Assembly: GCA_015680685.1 (NCBI GenBank)
Contig: MNCI01007809.1
Span: 251,699 to 315,698, forward strand
DNA: 64,000 bases
Source: Gnetum montanum
Lineage: Eukaryota; Streptophyta; Gnetopsida; Gnetales; Gnetaceae
Reading direction: 5' to 3'
Notes under the pieces: model-generated
What the model was told of the DNA's origin: nothing
Database searches by the model: none
The model's input: only the letters and a program-made list of their open reading frames with translations
Shown: piece by piece, positions 35,387 to 46,356 of the stretch
Numbering within the stretch: the first letter of the stretch is position 1
Layout: the number at the start of each line of letters is the position of its first letter
Translations under genes and position numbers: made by a program

Positions 35387-36928
35387 TAGATGTTATGCTA
35401 AAAAAATAGTCAAATACACTTACCAACTGGGGGCTCCACTCTACGAACTTTGATTCGTAGCTTTTTCCCTCGTCCTTCATCGTACGGGAAGGTTCTTCTG
35501 CAAGACGAGACTTCTTGCATTGCAACCTAGTTTTCACAGTTTCTGTAATGAGGCATGCCCCCCTTAACACATTGCCTATGTTAATAAGAGGTGCCTCTCC
35601 CATGCTGTCCTGGGCACAAAAGGATCTTGCCACCTGATCCCTCATCGTTATTGAAAGTGATTCCTCGATAGCTTTTGGGGGGTCTTGGGATTGGGTGCTG
35701 CAGAAAACCTAGAAAATCCATGGCTTAGATATCTGGTTATGATCCTGCTATACCTAGATGTCATTTTCACTAACCACCAAGAATTCTACAAACTGACATA
35801 AGCAAGCTATGAAGAAGGCATAGTGCACATTGAAATGAAAGTCAAGGTTCTCATGAAGCTTGACCATTTCAACACACAAGCCTTCTAAAAGGTACCTGGC
35901 CCAGTTAAAACAAGTCCATTCCTCCATGACCTCCATCATTATTCAAGCTTTCTCCACTCCAAGAATTTTTACTTGGGAGAGTAGCTTAGGGAAGGTATGA
36001 GCACGAAAGACAGGGTAAACCGTTTGGGTCACCGCTAGCTTGACCTTGTTGATGTAAATCCCCTTTCGGTCCTTGCTTGTCCCTAGCCATTCCTCGATGT
36101 CTCCTTGATGGTTTTCATATTTTCTATATTTTTCTCCTATATGGAGACCATCAGAAGGGACACCAAAAATATCCACAAATAATTGATCCTTAATTTCAAA
36201 CACCACCTGCACATTGTGAACACGTGTGTGGAAGTAGTCGGCCTTCTTGGAGAAGGAATCGACTAGGGAAAGCATTTCTAATGCCGAGACACTTAGATTC
36301 ATAGCCAAAAATAAACCCATGATCCCAACCTCCTAAATGTTGTGAACAAGGATGGCTGAGGCCCCATTGTAGAGCCAATGCTGCATCTTCTCCACCTCCC
36401 CGTACTTGAAGAACAGGTTGGTCTCATCACACCCAAAAGTGATCACTGTGACCTCTTAGGATTCCCTCACTACTGTAATGGTTACCAAAAAACATAAAAA
36501 AAGGTTAGAAAAGGTGAAATTAGATCATCACTTGAACACATAAGAACAAATGCATAGTTTAACATACCAGGTTTAAACGGCATAGGAAATGGTGGAAGTT
36601 TCACTAAAACATCTTCGACGGTAATCAGTCGGCGTGATGCCCATTCGCTATCCAACCAGCCAGCTTCATTACACTTCCCATAGAATTTGGAATACCTAGT
36701 TGGATATGCTTTGAAATCAAGCCCAAGTTATTCTATAACACCGACATGCACGTTGTTAGTAGAGGAGAGCTCTTGCAAAGCTGTTTGGGCCAACGCCAAG
36801 GTATCCATGTTACCGTGAAGACCACCCTCATCGATATAAAACTTGGCAACACATAAGAATATGGTAAGAATTTTTTTCTAGCATAAGGAAAATCATACAA
36901 CACGTTAAAATACCCTCACAGGACTCAC

Positions 36929-37378
36929 CCACTAACACACTAAATGGTTCCATGTGGGTTCTAAAATCAAGTGCCCATGTGACAGGCAAGATATAACATG
37001 TTGTATAAATGGTAGCATTTGTATTTAGGCATGTCCCAGATCCAACTCAGGCACCTCAATCCCCTTGGGAATTTATTTGAGCCTTCTACCCCTTTACCCC
37101 CTATCAACCCATTAGCCATGAACTTCAAAATGCCCCAGTTTGCCCCAAGCAACAACATTTCTATAAGTACAATGGTTGTTTTAGCCGATAAGTGTGACCA
37201 TACGATTATACTAAAATGGTGGAGGAGGAACTCTAGGAAGTCTTGTGTGCCCTCCCAGAACCAGACTACCTACTTCCCCACTCGTGCATGGGGAGGAGGA
37301 ATGTTGGCCACAGGTTCACTAAGGTAGCACAAGACTCCCACAAGCTCGAGGACGATCAGAACTGGTTTCAACATGACC
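36929..37378 (-). pseudogene. Exon 2 of the antisense gene (C): FCP1-like phosphatase start
   Basis: Starts after a textbook TGCAG acceptor and reads VMLKPVLIVLELVGVLCYL, then WFWEGTQDFLEFLLHHF and SIIVWSHL. It ends near FRTHMEPFSVLVG before a GTGAGT donor, after a frameshift. The D copy has LDIVG where this has LELVG. Both fit the first motif of an FCP1/SCP-type HAD phosphatase with changed catalytic acids, followed by the usual EFLEF and IWS segments. Homology with known phosphatases is from motif recall and unproven. Confidence 0.5.
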
Positions 37379-37436
37379 CTGCATGACAAAGCACCAAACA
37401 TTAAACATTAACACTATGATTCAGATGATGATTATT

Positions 37437-38110
37437 GATGTAGCGTAGCATGACCCTTTGTTTACATGTAGCGTAGCGTGATCCTTCAGTTACAAATTTC
37501 CCTTTAGCATGAAACAATAAGCACCCCATAGAATAGAGTTAAACATTACATGTAGCGTAACAAAGTGTCATGTGTAGCATAGCATAGCCCCATGTAGCGT
37601 AACATAACGGGTGCACCCCACAGTGCAACAATTATGCACTACACAGCACAACATAGCAGACATGCCTTGTATAGCGTAGCGTAGTAGTTGCACTTTTGCA
37701 TAAGGGTGACGGCTACATTATGTGCAGCATAGCAAGATGAATGCACCATGTGTAGCATAGCAAGTGTGACAATACAACATGTATCAAACATGTAACAATG
37801 TAACAAATAGAACACTTTAATAGGTGTCGTAGCATAGAAAATTTAGCAGTGTAGCAAATTTAGCAGCATGGCAGTATAGTGAATTTAACAGCATAGCAAT
37901 GTTACAAGTTTGATAGCATAGCAATGTGATAGGCTGCCAACATAACTGCCTAAGGGCCTACCAACATAATAGCGTAGCGAACCAAAAAAAATGTAATAGT
38001 CTTAACAGCACAAATGAAAAAGAACTATGTTCCCATTGTCCCAACCCTACCCTACTACATGAAATAGCTTGTGCTACGCTATGCCAAGCATGTGTCACAC
38101 TACCGCAAAA
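37437..38110. repeat. Dense cluster of TAGCGTAGCATAG-type motifs in intron 1 (C)
   Basis: More than a dozen variants of GTAGCGTAGC, GTAGCATAGCA and their inverses lie in the long first intron of the antisense gene. They account for much of its extra length compared with D (1039 against 506 bp). The same words occur in the C LTRs. Confidence 0.7.
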
Positions 38111-38819
38111 CTTTGCAAATAAACAAACCCCTCTAAGGGTGGTATGTTACACCAAGTGTGCACTATGCTACCTAGAACCACCCAAACCCCTACAATAGTG
38201 CAATCATCATTCTTAACAATGACTACCAGGGTAGTACCACGTACCGCCATAGCGTAGCAACTGTACAGCCACTACTACCAAGTGGTGACAACTACAACAC
38301 AGCAACCAAAATGGTAACAAAAATAGTGACAATAGCTGCAAAATGACAACAATAATGGCAATGGCAATCTAACCCAATGCATTACATAATGGAAAAAAGG
38401 GTATCATAATGACCTACCAAGCAGACAGAGCCTCCTGCCGCTTCTCAATGCATACCTTGGAGAGGCATCCCAGAGTGTCCCTCACTTCGTCCATCTTGTG
38501 CAGTCCTTGATGCTTGCATTCACTTTTGCGTGCCATTGTCCTACTCACAAATCGGTAGTACCAACTGCTATGCTACATCTATCATACTCTCTCTCAGTTC
38601 AACCGTGCTATGCTCTGAATGTGGGCTCTGACAATGAAAATGACAAGTTTACTAGGGGGTAAACCCCTACTTATTGCTGACGTGTTAAAACCACTATCAC
38701 TTTCATGTCCCAAATAACGTAGGACACCTCTACAGCGTAACACATCCCTGCTATAGTGTAGCACTTAGCTCTAACATAGCAAGTGGGTCCATCAAAAATT
38801 TTACTTTATTTTTACATTT

Positions 38820-39075
38820 TAAACATGGTTACAGTCTACAAAGACCTTAAACTAGCAATTTTAACTTAACTTTTGCATAGTGAATGGTCCACCATGACCT
38901 TAAACTGGCAATTTTAGCATTCATTTTACATTATTATAGCCCACTACAACCTTAACCTCCTTTACATTTTAAGCCTGTTAATGATCCACCATAACCTTAA
39001 ACTAGAAACTTTTTCATCTCACCATATTACATGGTTACGGTCCGCTAAGACCTTAAACTAGCAATTATCTTATGT
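38820..39075 (+). repeat. Short-motif array upstream of RT (element C)
   Basis: Five copies of a phrase like GGTCCACCATGACCTTAAAC plus TGGCAATTTT at about 38830, 38890, 38940, 38985 and 39040, spaced 45-60 bp. Element D has a shorter counterpart at 23510-23580. The rest of 38537-39180 is non-coding. Confidence 0.7.
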
Positions 39076-39180
39076 TGCATTATTGCCTTACATATATTCA
39101 TTACATGCTATTGCTTCCAATAGGTATCACTTGACTTGGTTTATTTGCTCATTGTGATAGGTCCAATCGAAAAAATAGCT

Positions 39181-40837
39181 ATGCATGGTGATCTTTGTTC
39201 GCCTTTGACCTTAACGAGTCCCTATGGTAGATGTACAAGATGCTTGAATTTAGAATTGGTAGACTTTGAATTATCCTCTCATGACACTGTAGCATCCCTA
39301 GAAACATCCCTAGACTAGCCTAAACATCTAGTCCAAGCCTTAGACTTAGAAGATGGGGATGTGATTGAGGACCCTCTTGTAGAAATCCATGTAACTACCT
39401 CTAGACGTGAAGCAAAAACCTTGAAAGTTAGTTCTCTATTACATCCACAAGTATGCCAAAACATCTCAAAAGTTCTCCATGACAATGTTAAAGTGTTTTC
39501 ATGGTCTTATGATGACATGTTGGGCCTGCACCCTTAGCTCATACAACATAACATTATCCTAGATCCGCATGTCAAGGCAGTCAAGCAAAAGGCTCGAAAA
39601 ATCAAACCAAAAATCACACTAGTTGTACACAATGAAATCACCAAGCTTTATCAAGCTCGTGTCACCTGGGCAATCGATTACTTGGAATGGATATCGAACA
39701 TTATTGTAGTTTCTAAGAAAATGAGAGGTATACAAATTTGTACAGACTTTCGAGACTTGAAAAAAGCAATGATTAAGGATGACTTCCCATTGCCAAGTAT
39801 CAATCAACTTATCGACACCATGGCTAGTCATGCTTTACTGTCCTTCATGAATGGGTTCTCAGGCTATAACCAGATCCATATAAACCTGGAGCATCAGTTG
39901 GCAACCACTTTCATGACCCCTTAGGGAACCTTTTTCTACATTATGATGCCCTTTGGGCTCAAAAATGCTGGAGCAACTTATTAACGAGCGATGGCATATA
40001 TTTTCAGCAACTACCTCTTGGAGACATTGAACAATTATGTGGATGACATAGCAGTCAAATCTAAGGAAGCTATCGATCATCCCAATGATCTCAATATAGT
40101 CCTCCAACATTGTCATAAGCATGACCTGCCCCTTAACCCTAAGAAATGTGTTTTCAGAGTTAAAACTGGACGCATGCTAGGTTTTGTAATGTCAGAGATA
40201 TGGATACGAGTGGATCCCAATAAAGTGAGGGCCATCGTCAACTTAACACCACCTACAAACCTTAAAGAGCTACATAGGTTGCAAGGTAGAGTACAGTTTA
40301 TCGGAAGGTTTATCACGAGGTTGAAGGATAAACTACACCTCATGCAACATCTTCTTAAAAAGGGAATCAACTTCAAGTGGACAGATCAATGTCAACAAGC
40401 CTTTGATAACCTAAAAAGGAGCTTTTACATCTCCCAACTGTTTACCCACCATAGAGGGGTAGGCCATTCTACATCTATCTTGCCACTTCAAACACATCTA
40501 TTGCTGCATTGCTATGTCAAAAAAGAGATGATGGGTCTGAAATCCCAGTCTATTACTTAAGCCATGCTTTAATAACTTACGAGGCAAAGTATAATGAGGT
40601 AGAAAAATATTGTCTCGCCCTAGTGTTTGTGCTCAAAAAGTAGAGACATTAGCTATTTCGCAGCAAAGTTAAGATCATATGCAAGGCAACATACTTATCA
40701 CAACCAACTTGTATGAGAGTAGTAGGATAGCCCGATGGAAAGCTATAACGGTGGAATTCGATTTACATTATGTAGCTCAATCATCAACAAAGGGTTAAGC
40801 AATAGCCACACAGCTCACTACTTCACCCATTGACGAT
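39181..40837 (+). pseudogene. pol: Reverse transcriptase and RNase H of element C
   Basis: ATG at 39181 (MHGDLCSPLTLTSPY) corresponds to the D start. RT motifs: WISNIIVVSKKMRGIQICTD, DDFPLPSINQLID, FMNGFSGYNQIHINLEHQ, and the catalytic box YVDD at 40036-40047. PPTNLKELHRLQGRVQFIGR and FKWTDQCQQAFDNLK follow. First RNase H begins near 40440 with a frameshift, then YYLSHALITYEAKYNEVEKY. Stops include TAG at 39922-39924 in TPxG, the same codon as in D, and TAA at 39982. It matches D more closely than E. Confidence 0.88.
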
Positions 40838-41215
40838 TAAGCAATAATAGAACCTGAATTCCCATATGAACACATCAATAACCTAAACCATATACCATCT
40901 AATTTCGAAGCAAGTTTACATTTTGATGGTGCTTCAACTACACGAGGTGGACTCGCCGCCGCAGTTATTACATTTCCCTCTAGGTAAATTTGACCCTTTG
41001 CGTACCATTTTGCATTTCTTTGCACCAACAATGTGGCTGAGTATGAAGGACTCCTTAGGGGCCTCCTAGCAGCTCAAGAGCTAAAGATCCAACATTTGGC
41101 AGTTCAAGGTGATTTGCAATTAGTTGTCAACTAGATCACTGAAGTCTATACTTGTAAGGCTTCACATTTGCAACCTTATTGCGATCTAGCTAAGAGTTTA
41201 CTAAAACAATTTACA
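40838..41215 (+). pseudogene. pol: Second RNase H domain of element C
   Basis: Reads SLHFDGASTTRGGLAAAVIT, CTNNVAEYEGLLRGLLAAQE, LAVQGDLQLVVN. The FDG Asp, the NNVAEYE Glu and the GD Asp are all present, so the catalytic set is better kept here than in D or E. The Gln of the usual NQI is a TAG stop, and a TAA at about 40985 breaks the frame. Marks the Tat lineage. Confidence 0.82.
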
Positions 41216-42610
41216 ACGTTAGACATTCAATATGTACCTTGTAATGAGAACACAATAGCTGATGCATTAGCCATGTTAGCATTGAATGTGCCACTGCACC
41301 TATTTGCAACTTTACCCACATCGATAATAGAATGCATAGATCCTATTACTCAAGTAGCACACATTGCATCTATAAGTGCAACAGATATCCAAGAATGGTA
41401 TGTCAACATTAAAGCTTACCTTCAACATGGGGAACCCTCACACAACTTGACATCCGCTCAAAAGGATGCAATCCAAAAGTGAGCCTAGCAGTATGTCCTC
41501 ATAGGAGATAACACCTTATGCAAATGCTCCTTTGATGGGATATTACTAACTTGCATTGGTGGGGAAGAAGCATAGAAAATTGTTAATGAAGTTCATGAGG
41601 GACAATGTGGGGGACACATAGCCCCTAGGGCCATGGCAATAAAAATCAGACACCTAGGGTACTACTAGCCTTACATAGAATGAGATTTCCTTGCCAAAGT
41701 TAGGACGTGTGATGTATGTCAACGTCATGCAAAACTCATACATGTATCGCTTACTGAGTTACATCCTACGCAGATCATGTGGCCATTCCAACAATGAGGA
41801 CTAAACATCATAGGACCCATCATGCCTAAGTCCTTTGTAGGACATAGCTTCATTATCATCATAACCAAATACTTCACAAAGTAGGTAGAGGCTATTCCCC
41901 TAAGAAAGGCTACATCTCAATAGGTTTGCCACTTTATCTTGGATAACATAGTAATAAGGTTCGGTCTTCCCATGACTATTGTGATAGACAAGGGGCCACA
42001 ATTTAGTAGCTTGGAAACCAAAACCTTTTACAACAACCTTGGCATCAAGCAATCTTTTTCATCATCATACTACCCACAAGAAAACGTTCAAGCATAGGCA
42101 ACAAAAAAAGCCATCATCAACTTGCTCAAAAAGATGCTCAGTAATAATAAGAGGTGATGGCATGAGAAAATTCTCTATGTGTTGTGGGCTAACCATACAA
42201 CATGCTAAACAACTACAAGTAAGACTCCATACAGTCTCGTTTATGGATCTGAAGTAGTGTTACCTCTTGAATTGTAGGTTCCATCACTTTAGATGATCCT
42301 CTCAAACATTATGGATGAGACTCAAAACAACGAGTGAAGGATCATTGATCTTGACTCTGTAGAGGATGAGCATGTCTGAACACTTGGTCATATTGAATGG
42401 TACCAGGACAAGCAATGGTAAAAGCATCACTGCAACTTACATCAACAGCCAAACAAAAAGGGGGACCTAGTCCTCAAGGTTGTTCGTGAACCTGTAAAAA
42501 AATTCTTAGCTAACTCCTATGAGAATGGGGCCTTCAAACTGGCTGATATGGATGGCAAAAAGTTTGCAAATCCAATTAACCACTTGTACCTCAAGCCATA
42601 CTATGTCTAA
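41216..42610 (+). pseudogene. pol: Integrase of element C
   Basis: Linker NENTIADALAMLALNVPLHL and IQEWYVNIKAYLQHGEPS, then the zinc region near 41590-41730 (HEGQCGGHIAPRAMAIKIRH, CDVCQRH). The core starts near 41790, where the Trp of the usual QRWGLD is a TGA. IVIDKGPQF follows near 41978, with Lys where D and E have Asn. The region of the third acidic residue reads QENVQA then TAG, so the catalytic Glu codon is lost. The C-terminal portion ends LYLKPYYV and TAA at 42608-42610. No chromodomain. Confidence 0.8.
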
Positions 42611-42649
42611 CATAAAGGACTACATTAGATACAAAGCAAGGTAAGTAGA

Positions 42650-42930
42650 TCATTTGCTACGATGTAAAACTAGCAAAGAACATCTACTATGACGTAAAAC
42701 TAGCATAGATAGTCCGCTATGACTATTAACTAGCACAACATGTCCTTGGGCTACGACATAAAACTGACACCCACAGCATGGTCTACTACGACCTTAAATT
42801 GGCCATCCACCATCTGCTACAATGATAAACTAGCACAAAGGTCTACTAGGACCTTAAACTAGTACATTACAATCTACTGGGACCTTAAACCAGCACATCT
42901 AATGGTCTACCAAGACCTTCAACTGGGTTC
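42650..42930 (+). repeat. Short-motif array downstream of integrase (element C)
   Basis: Eight to nine copies, for example TTTGCTACGATGTAAAACTA, GTCTACTAGGACCTTAAACT and ATCTACTGGGACCTTAAACC, at 30-45 bp spacing. Counterpart of 27120-27545 in D. Confidence 0.7.
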
Positions 42931-44364
42931 ACAGTGCAATTCCCCCTAGCTCACATCCATGACCCTACAAACAAGTGAGTGTGCACACTCTCAAAATTCT
43001 GGACAACACGAGGTGGGATGCTGTAGTTCCAGAATGCATATCACAATGCTAAGAAAAAACCATCTAGAACACATGTAGTGTCACTACCCTTGGCATCTTG
43101 CTGATCTTCCAAAGATGTTTTTTAACATCATACTAACCTTTCAGAGCTACCGCTACCATAGCCACTCATATTAGCAGTAGCTCTTACTGTCAGCACCTAC
43201 TGCTAGAGGCCCAACACTATTGTGGCCCAGCCACAAGGTTTCCATCCTCCAGCCCTTGCCATTGTCCGAGCCCAAGATGTGTTCAGTTATTAGGCTTCTC
43301 ACCTTGTAGTTGAACTGCATGATTTTTGCCTTGGGTGAAGAATCCTAAGCACCTGCATCACTATTGTTCCTAGTCTCTTTGGTGCCACCATTTCCAGCCT
43401 ACTATGGCTAGGATTTGTGTTGGCCTTCCTGCTTTGGACATCGCATACTTTAGCAACAACAATTTTCACTTCGGCAATGTTCAAAGCAAGCAGGACTTTG
43501 CTCTCACTTCACTTCATGATCATTTTTATAATTTTCTCTCTGTTGTGTTTGTAGGATACAAGCCAAGATGGCATCATGCAAAGATGCATTTCACCACAAG
43601 AGCAAGACACTACATTGTTCTGAAGTGATCGCTATGATTAGCCTAGCTACTTCAAAGTACACACCCTACTCTCCCTTTCAACTAGTTCAACACCCATTTC
43701 CTATATTTGCAATTTTCATATCCTTTTTACAAGCTTTCCCAATGCACAAAGCCCTTCCACATGCCCAACCACCAAGTCCATGGTAGATGTAACACAACTT
43801 GTCCCATGGAAAGCATTTGTAGGTAGGTCAAAGCCCCATATGGATGTAACACAACTCATTCTAGGGAAGAAACACTTGTCCTGCAACAACAAGGTTGTCT
43901 GTAAGTGAATGTGTGTGTACAGCAAAGGAAAAAGCACAAAAAAATGTAAAAGAACAGAAAAACTCAAAAAGGATTTCCTAAAACAAATGGCACAATAGCT
44001 ATTTTACACTTGCTTCAATCATAAATTGACCATTTCTAAGCACCCTGGTGAGAGGTCAAAGGCCAACAAAGAAAGACACCCATGTATGCCAACTCCCTCA
44101 TAAGCACTCCAACGAGGGATCACGCTATGGAAACAATTTTTCAAAGCCTTGCACTTTACATTCATTTCTTCCCCAAACCTATTTCCTCAACTCTATCCCT
44201 TACCCCCTTACCTTACAATCATACTTTTAGTACTCTCAAACGTGGTGAAGCATGGTCTAAGTGGGCACTGAAGAGCGGTGTTGGTGCCTGGTTCTTCATG
44301 GTGTTTCATATTCTTTGTCGACGTCTCTTGGGCAAATCCTCCAAACGTCAACAAAGAAGGACCA
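42931..44364 (+). other. 3' UTR and polypurine tract of element C
   Basis: No gene supported. The last 80 bases (TTCTTTGTCGACGTCTCTTG, then CAACAAAGAAGGACCAT) match the end of D before its 3' LTR. AAAGAAGGA at about 44353-44361 is the likely polypurine tract. Confidence 0.6.
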
Positions 44365-46351
44365 TTGAAAACCATAAATTTTGGGACTCTCATGATTCAG
44401 TAGTCCCAGAATTTGGGCAAGGGTTCTTGCAAGCATGGTGTCATGTTGGACCACATAGACAATACCCTCTATGCATGGTCAACATGGCATCCAACCACAA
44501 GGCTAGTTTACATGAAAGAGGCACTAGGGATAGATCGTACAGTCCAATAAATTTTCTATCTCCCGGGTTGATAGGTTTGTTACACCCTTTGGTCTTCCCA
44601 ACTTGATACTTAACCTAGGTGATGGTCTACCTAGGGACCATGCTAGGAGCTATCAAAGGTGTTTAGGATGCATTAAATAGTTTGACAAGTTTTTTAACTA
44701 AAAGACCTGCTATGCTACGCTATGCTGCACAACATAGTAGGTCTTGGGAAGGTTGATCAAGCACCCAATATGCACACTGACAACTATTCGGTCCTCTGGG
44801 GTATCTACCCCACTTCATCCTTGAAGCATAAGTAACATGACATAGCAAAATGTGGCAAGTTTTGTCAGAAATCATTGTAATTTGAATGCTATGTTGTGCT
44901 ACGCTAAGTAGCATAGCACAGCATAGTAAGGATAGAACATACAAAGGCCCTTTGCCAAGTGGTTCCAGCAAGAGGACTGCACTTGGCCATACTTCGACCT
45001 TCAAAACTACCTATCCCACATCGCCTTCAGGCCCCAAGTAGAGTTTCTTGATAGAGCATTGTAGATCAGATGAGGATGCATGTCACATTGGCTGCTACGC
45101 TATGCTACACTACATAGCGTAGCATAGTGTAGCAACAACACAAAGCACCAAAATGTCCCAGGGATGAACTCAGCAGGTCCCAAGACCTTCCAGCATGAAA
45201 GACAGGGTTGCAGTTGCTAGCCTGGCCAAGCCTCAGATAGGTATTCTTGGCTTTCAAGTAAGATTTCTTTTCAAACTGGTGACTACGCTATGCTACGATA
45301 TGCAGCATAGCATGCAAGTGTCTACGCTACACCAATACGCTGGGCAACGTAATTAGCGTAACACTCACATGGGAGCCTCAAGACATCATCAGTTAGCACT
45401 AGAACTTGTTGGCAACACTTACTCTCATCCCAACATATCTTCAAAGGACAAAATTAGCAAGCTTGCTTTGTTTTACACCCCCTAACTATCCCCTAGTTGT
45501 CCCTATGCTTGACCTTGCTCGCAAGAGTAGGGAAGATGCAGTCCTAGAGCACAGGCTCCACTTTGCATGCATTATTAATAATTTTCTTGTAGCAAACATG
45601 GCAACTCACTGGACTCTAGCACATGCATCTTCAACAGTATGGTCATAGTGTAGTAGGTTTCACAACCAGCATTACATAGCACCATGGCATAGTTATGTTT
45701 TCACTCTATGGGACCTAGGACACATGGCATCCAAACCACATTTCTCTCTTGCTCCTAGCCCTATAAATACCCTAGCAAACAGTTTTCAAAGGGTTAGCTT
45801 TTGGACTCATATTTCCTATGGTTGGATTTTAGCATTTTTTAGCGAGTCAACTTTGAAGCTTGGCATTGACCATTTTGGCATTTTGGTTTTTTAGCAAGAT
45901 TTTGCAAGAAGAAAAGCAAGCAGAAGGTTCCGGTTAGCAAGCTGTTGACAATGGTTCAAGCAGCTATGACCATACTGCTTCATTGCAAGTTGTGCCTATC
46001 CTCATTGCCCATCTATTATATACCTTCAATCAAGCAAAGATCAAATCCCTGATCTTGGGGTGGTGAACTTTCTCACCCAAGTCTACTTCATTTTTTTTTT
46101 TATTTTCATGTTTTGTATTATTCTCAATCAATTTATGTTTGTCACTCATCACTCAACGTGCATATAACATCTTTAAAACCAACTTTTATAGAAGGTTATT
46201 GTACACCGATTAAGTCCCTGTCTGATCGACTAGACCGTTCAGGGTAACCCGCTTCCGTTTACTCCAACACGGCCCTCACACGAATCCAGGGTTAGGCTGT
46301 ACACTCAGTGACCTCTCAGTGTTCTAGCCACTGACGTTTTCTATCACTACA
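44365..46351 (+). repeat. 3' LTR of element C (1987 bp)
   Basis: Starts TGAAAACCATAAATTTTGGG and ends ATCACTACA, followed by ACTAC. TATA box TATAAATA at 45762-45769. Lacks a segment of roughly 210 bp that the 5' LTR has near 10310-10520. A 40-bp imperfect palindrome lies at 45094-45133. Confidence 0.9.
45094..45133. repeat. 40-bp imperfect palindrome in the 3' LTR of element C
   Basis: Starts GCTACGCTATGCTACACTAC and continues as a near-inverse. Read on both strands it agrees at about 34 of 40 positions. The 5' LTR has the equivalent at about 10723-10762, so the dyad structure predates the insertion. Confidence 0.75.
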
Positions 46352-46356
46352 ACTAC
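46352..46356. repeat. Target site duplication of element C, right copy (ACTAC)
   Basis: Direct copy of 9779-9783, immediately after the C 3' LTR; element B ORF2 continues beyond it. Confidence 0.85.

Larger units (their letters stand above)
33741..38536 (-). pseudogene. Antisense nine-exon gene of element C, decayed
   Basis: Minus-strand gene between protease and RT. Exons: 38536-38418, 37378-36929, 36841-36568, 36469-35754, 35697-35424, 35305-35027, 34942-34802, 34712-33892, 33803-33741; about 3.1 kb coding in total. Donors read GTAGGT, GTGAGT, GTATGT, GTATAG, GTAAGT, GTAGGA, GTATGT, GTTAGT; acceptors include TGCAG and TTAG. Exons 1 and 2 join in phase across a Trp codon. Exon 1: MARKSECKHQGLHKMDEVRD. 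Exon 4: NHQGDIEEWLG, FRAHTFPKLLSQ. Exon 6: a Glu-rich run, then TLLDELEREGLQFDAGDFD. Exon 8: WKWVQKLEKEKTNL. Introns 2-8 are 56-118 bp and track those of D; intron 1 is 1039 bp here and 506 bp in D. A few stops and frameshifts are present. Function unknown. Confidence 0.78.
9784..46351 (+). mobile_element. Element C: Tat-lineage LTR retrotransposon with antisense gene, interrupted by element D
   Basis: Plus-strand element with LTRs at 9784-11993 and 44365-46351, both starting TGAAA and ending CTACA, flanked by ACTAC. Internal order: primer site, gag (interrupted at 12992 by element D, resuming at 29949), protease, antisense nine-exon gene, RT, RNase H, second RNase H, integrase, 3' UTR. The second RNase H domain places it in the plant Tat lineage. 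About 19.6 kb without D. LTR divergence by eye is about 14%. Confidence 0.9.

Noticed and set aside
37437-38110. CRISPR-like or regular array
   Set aside because: Units vary in length and spacing and overlap their own inverses; there are no unique spacers. The genome is a plant's.
44082-44606. ORF of 174 codons across the 3' end of C
   Set aside because: It runs across the 3' LTR boundary at 44365, and the LTR part is not open in the 5' LTR copy.
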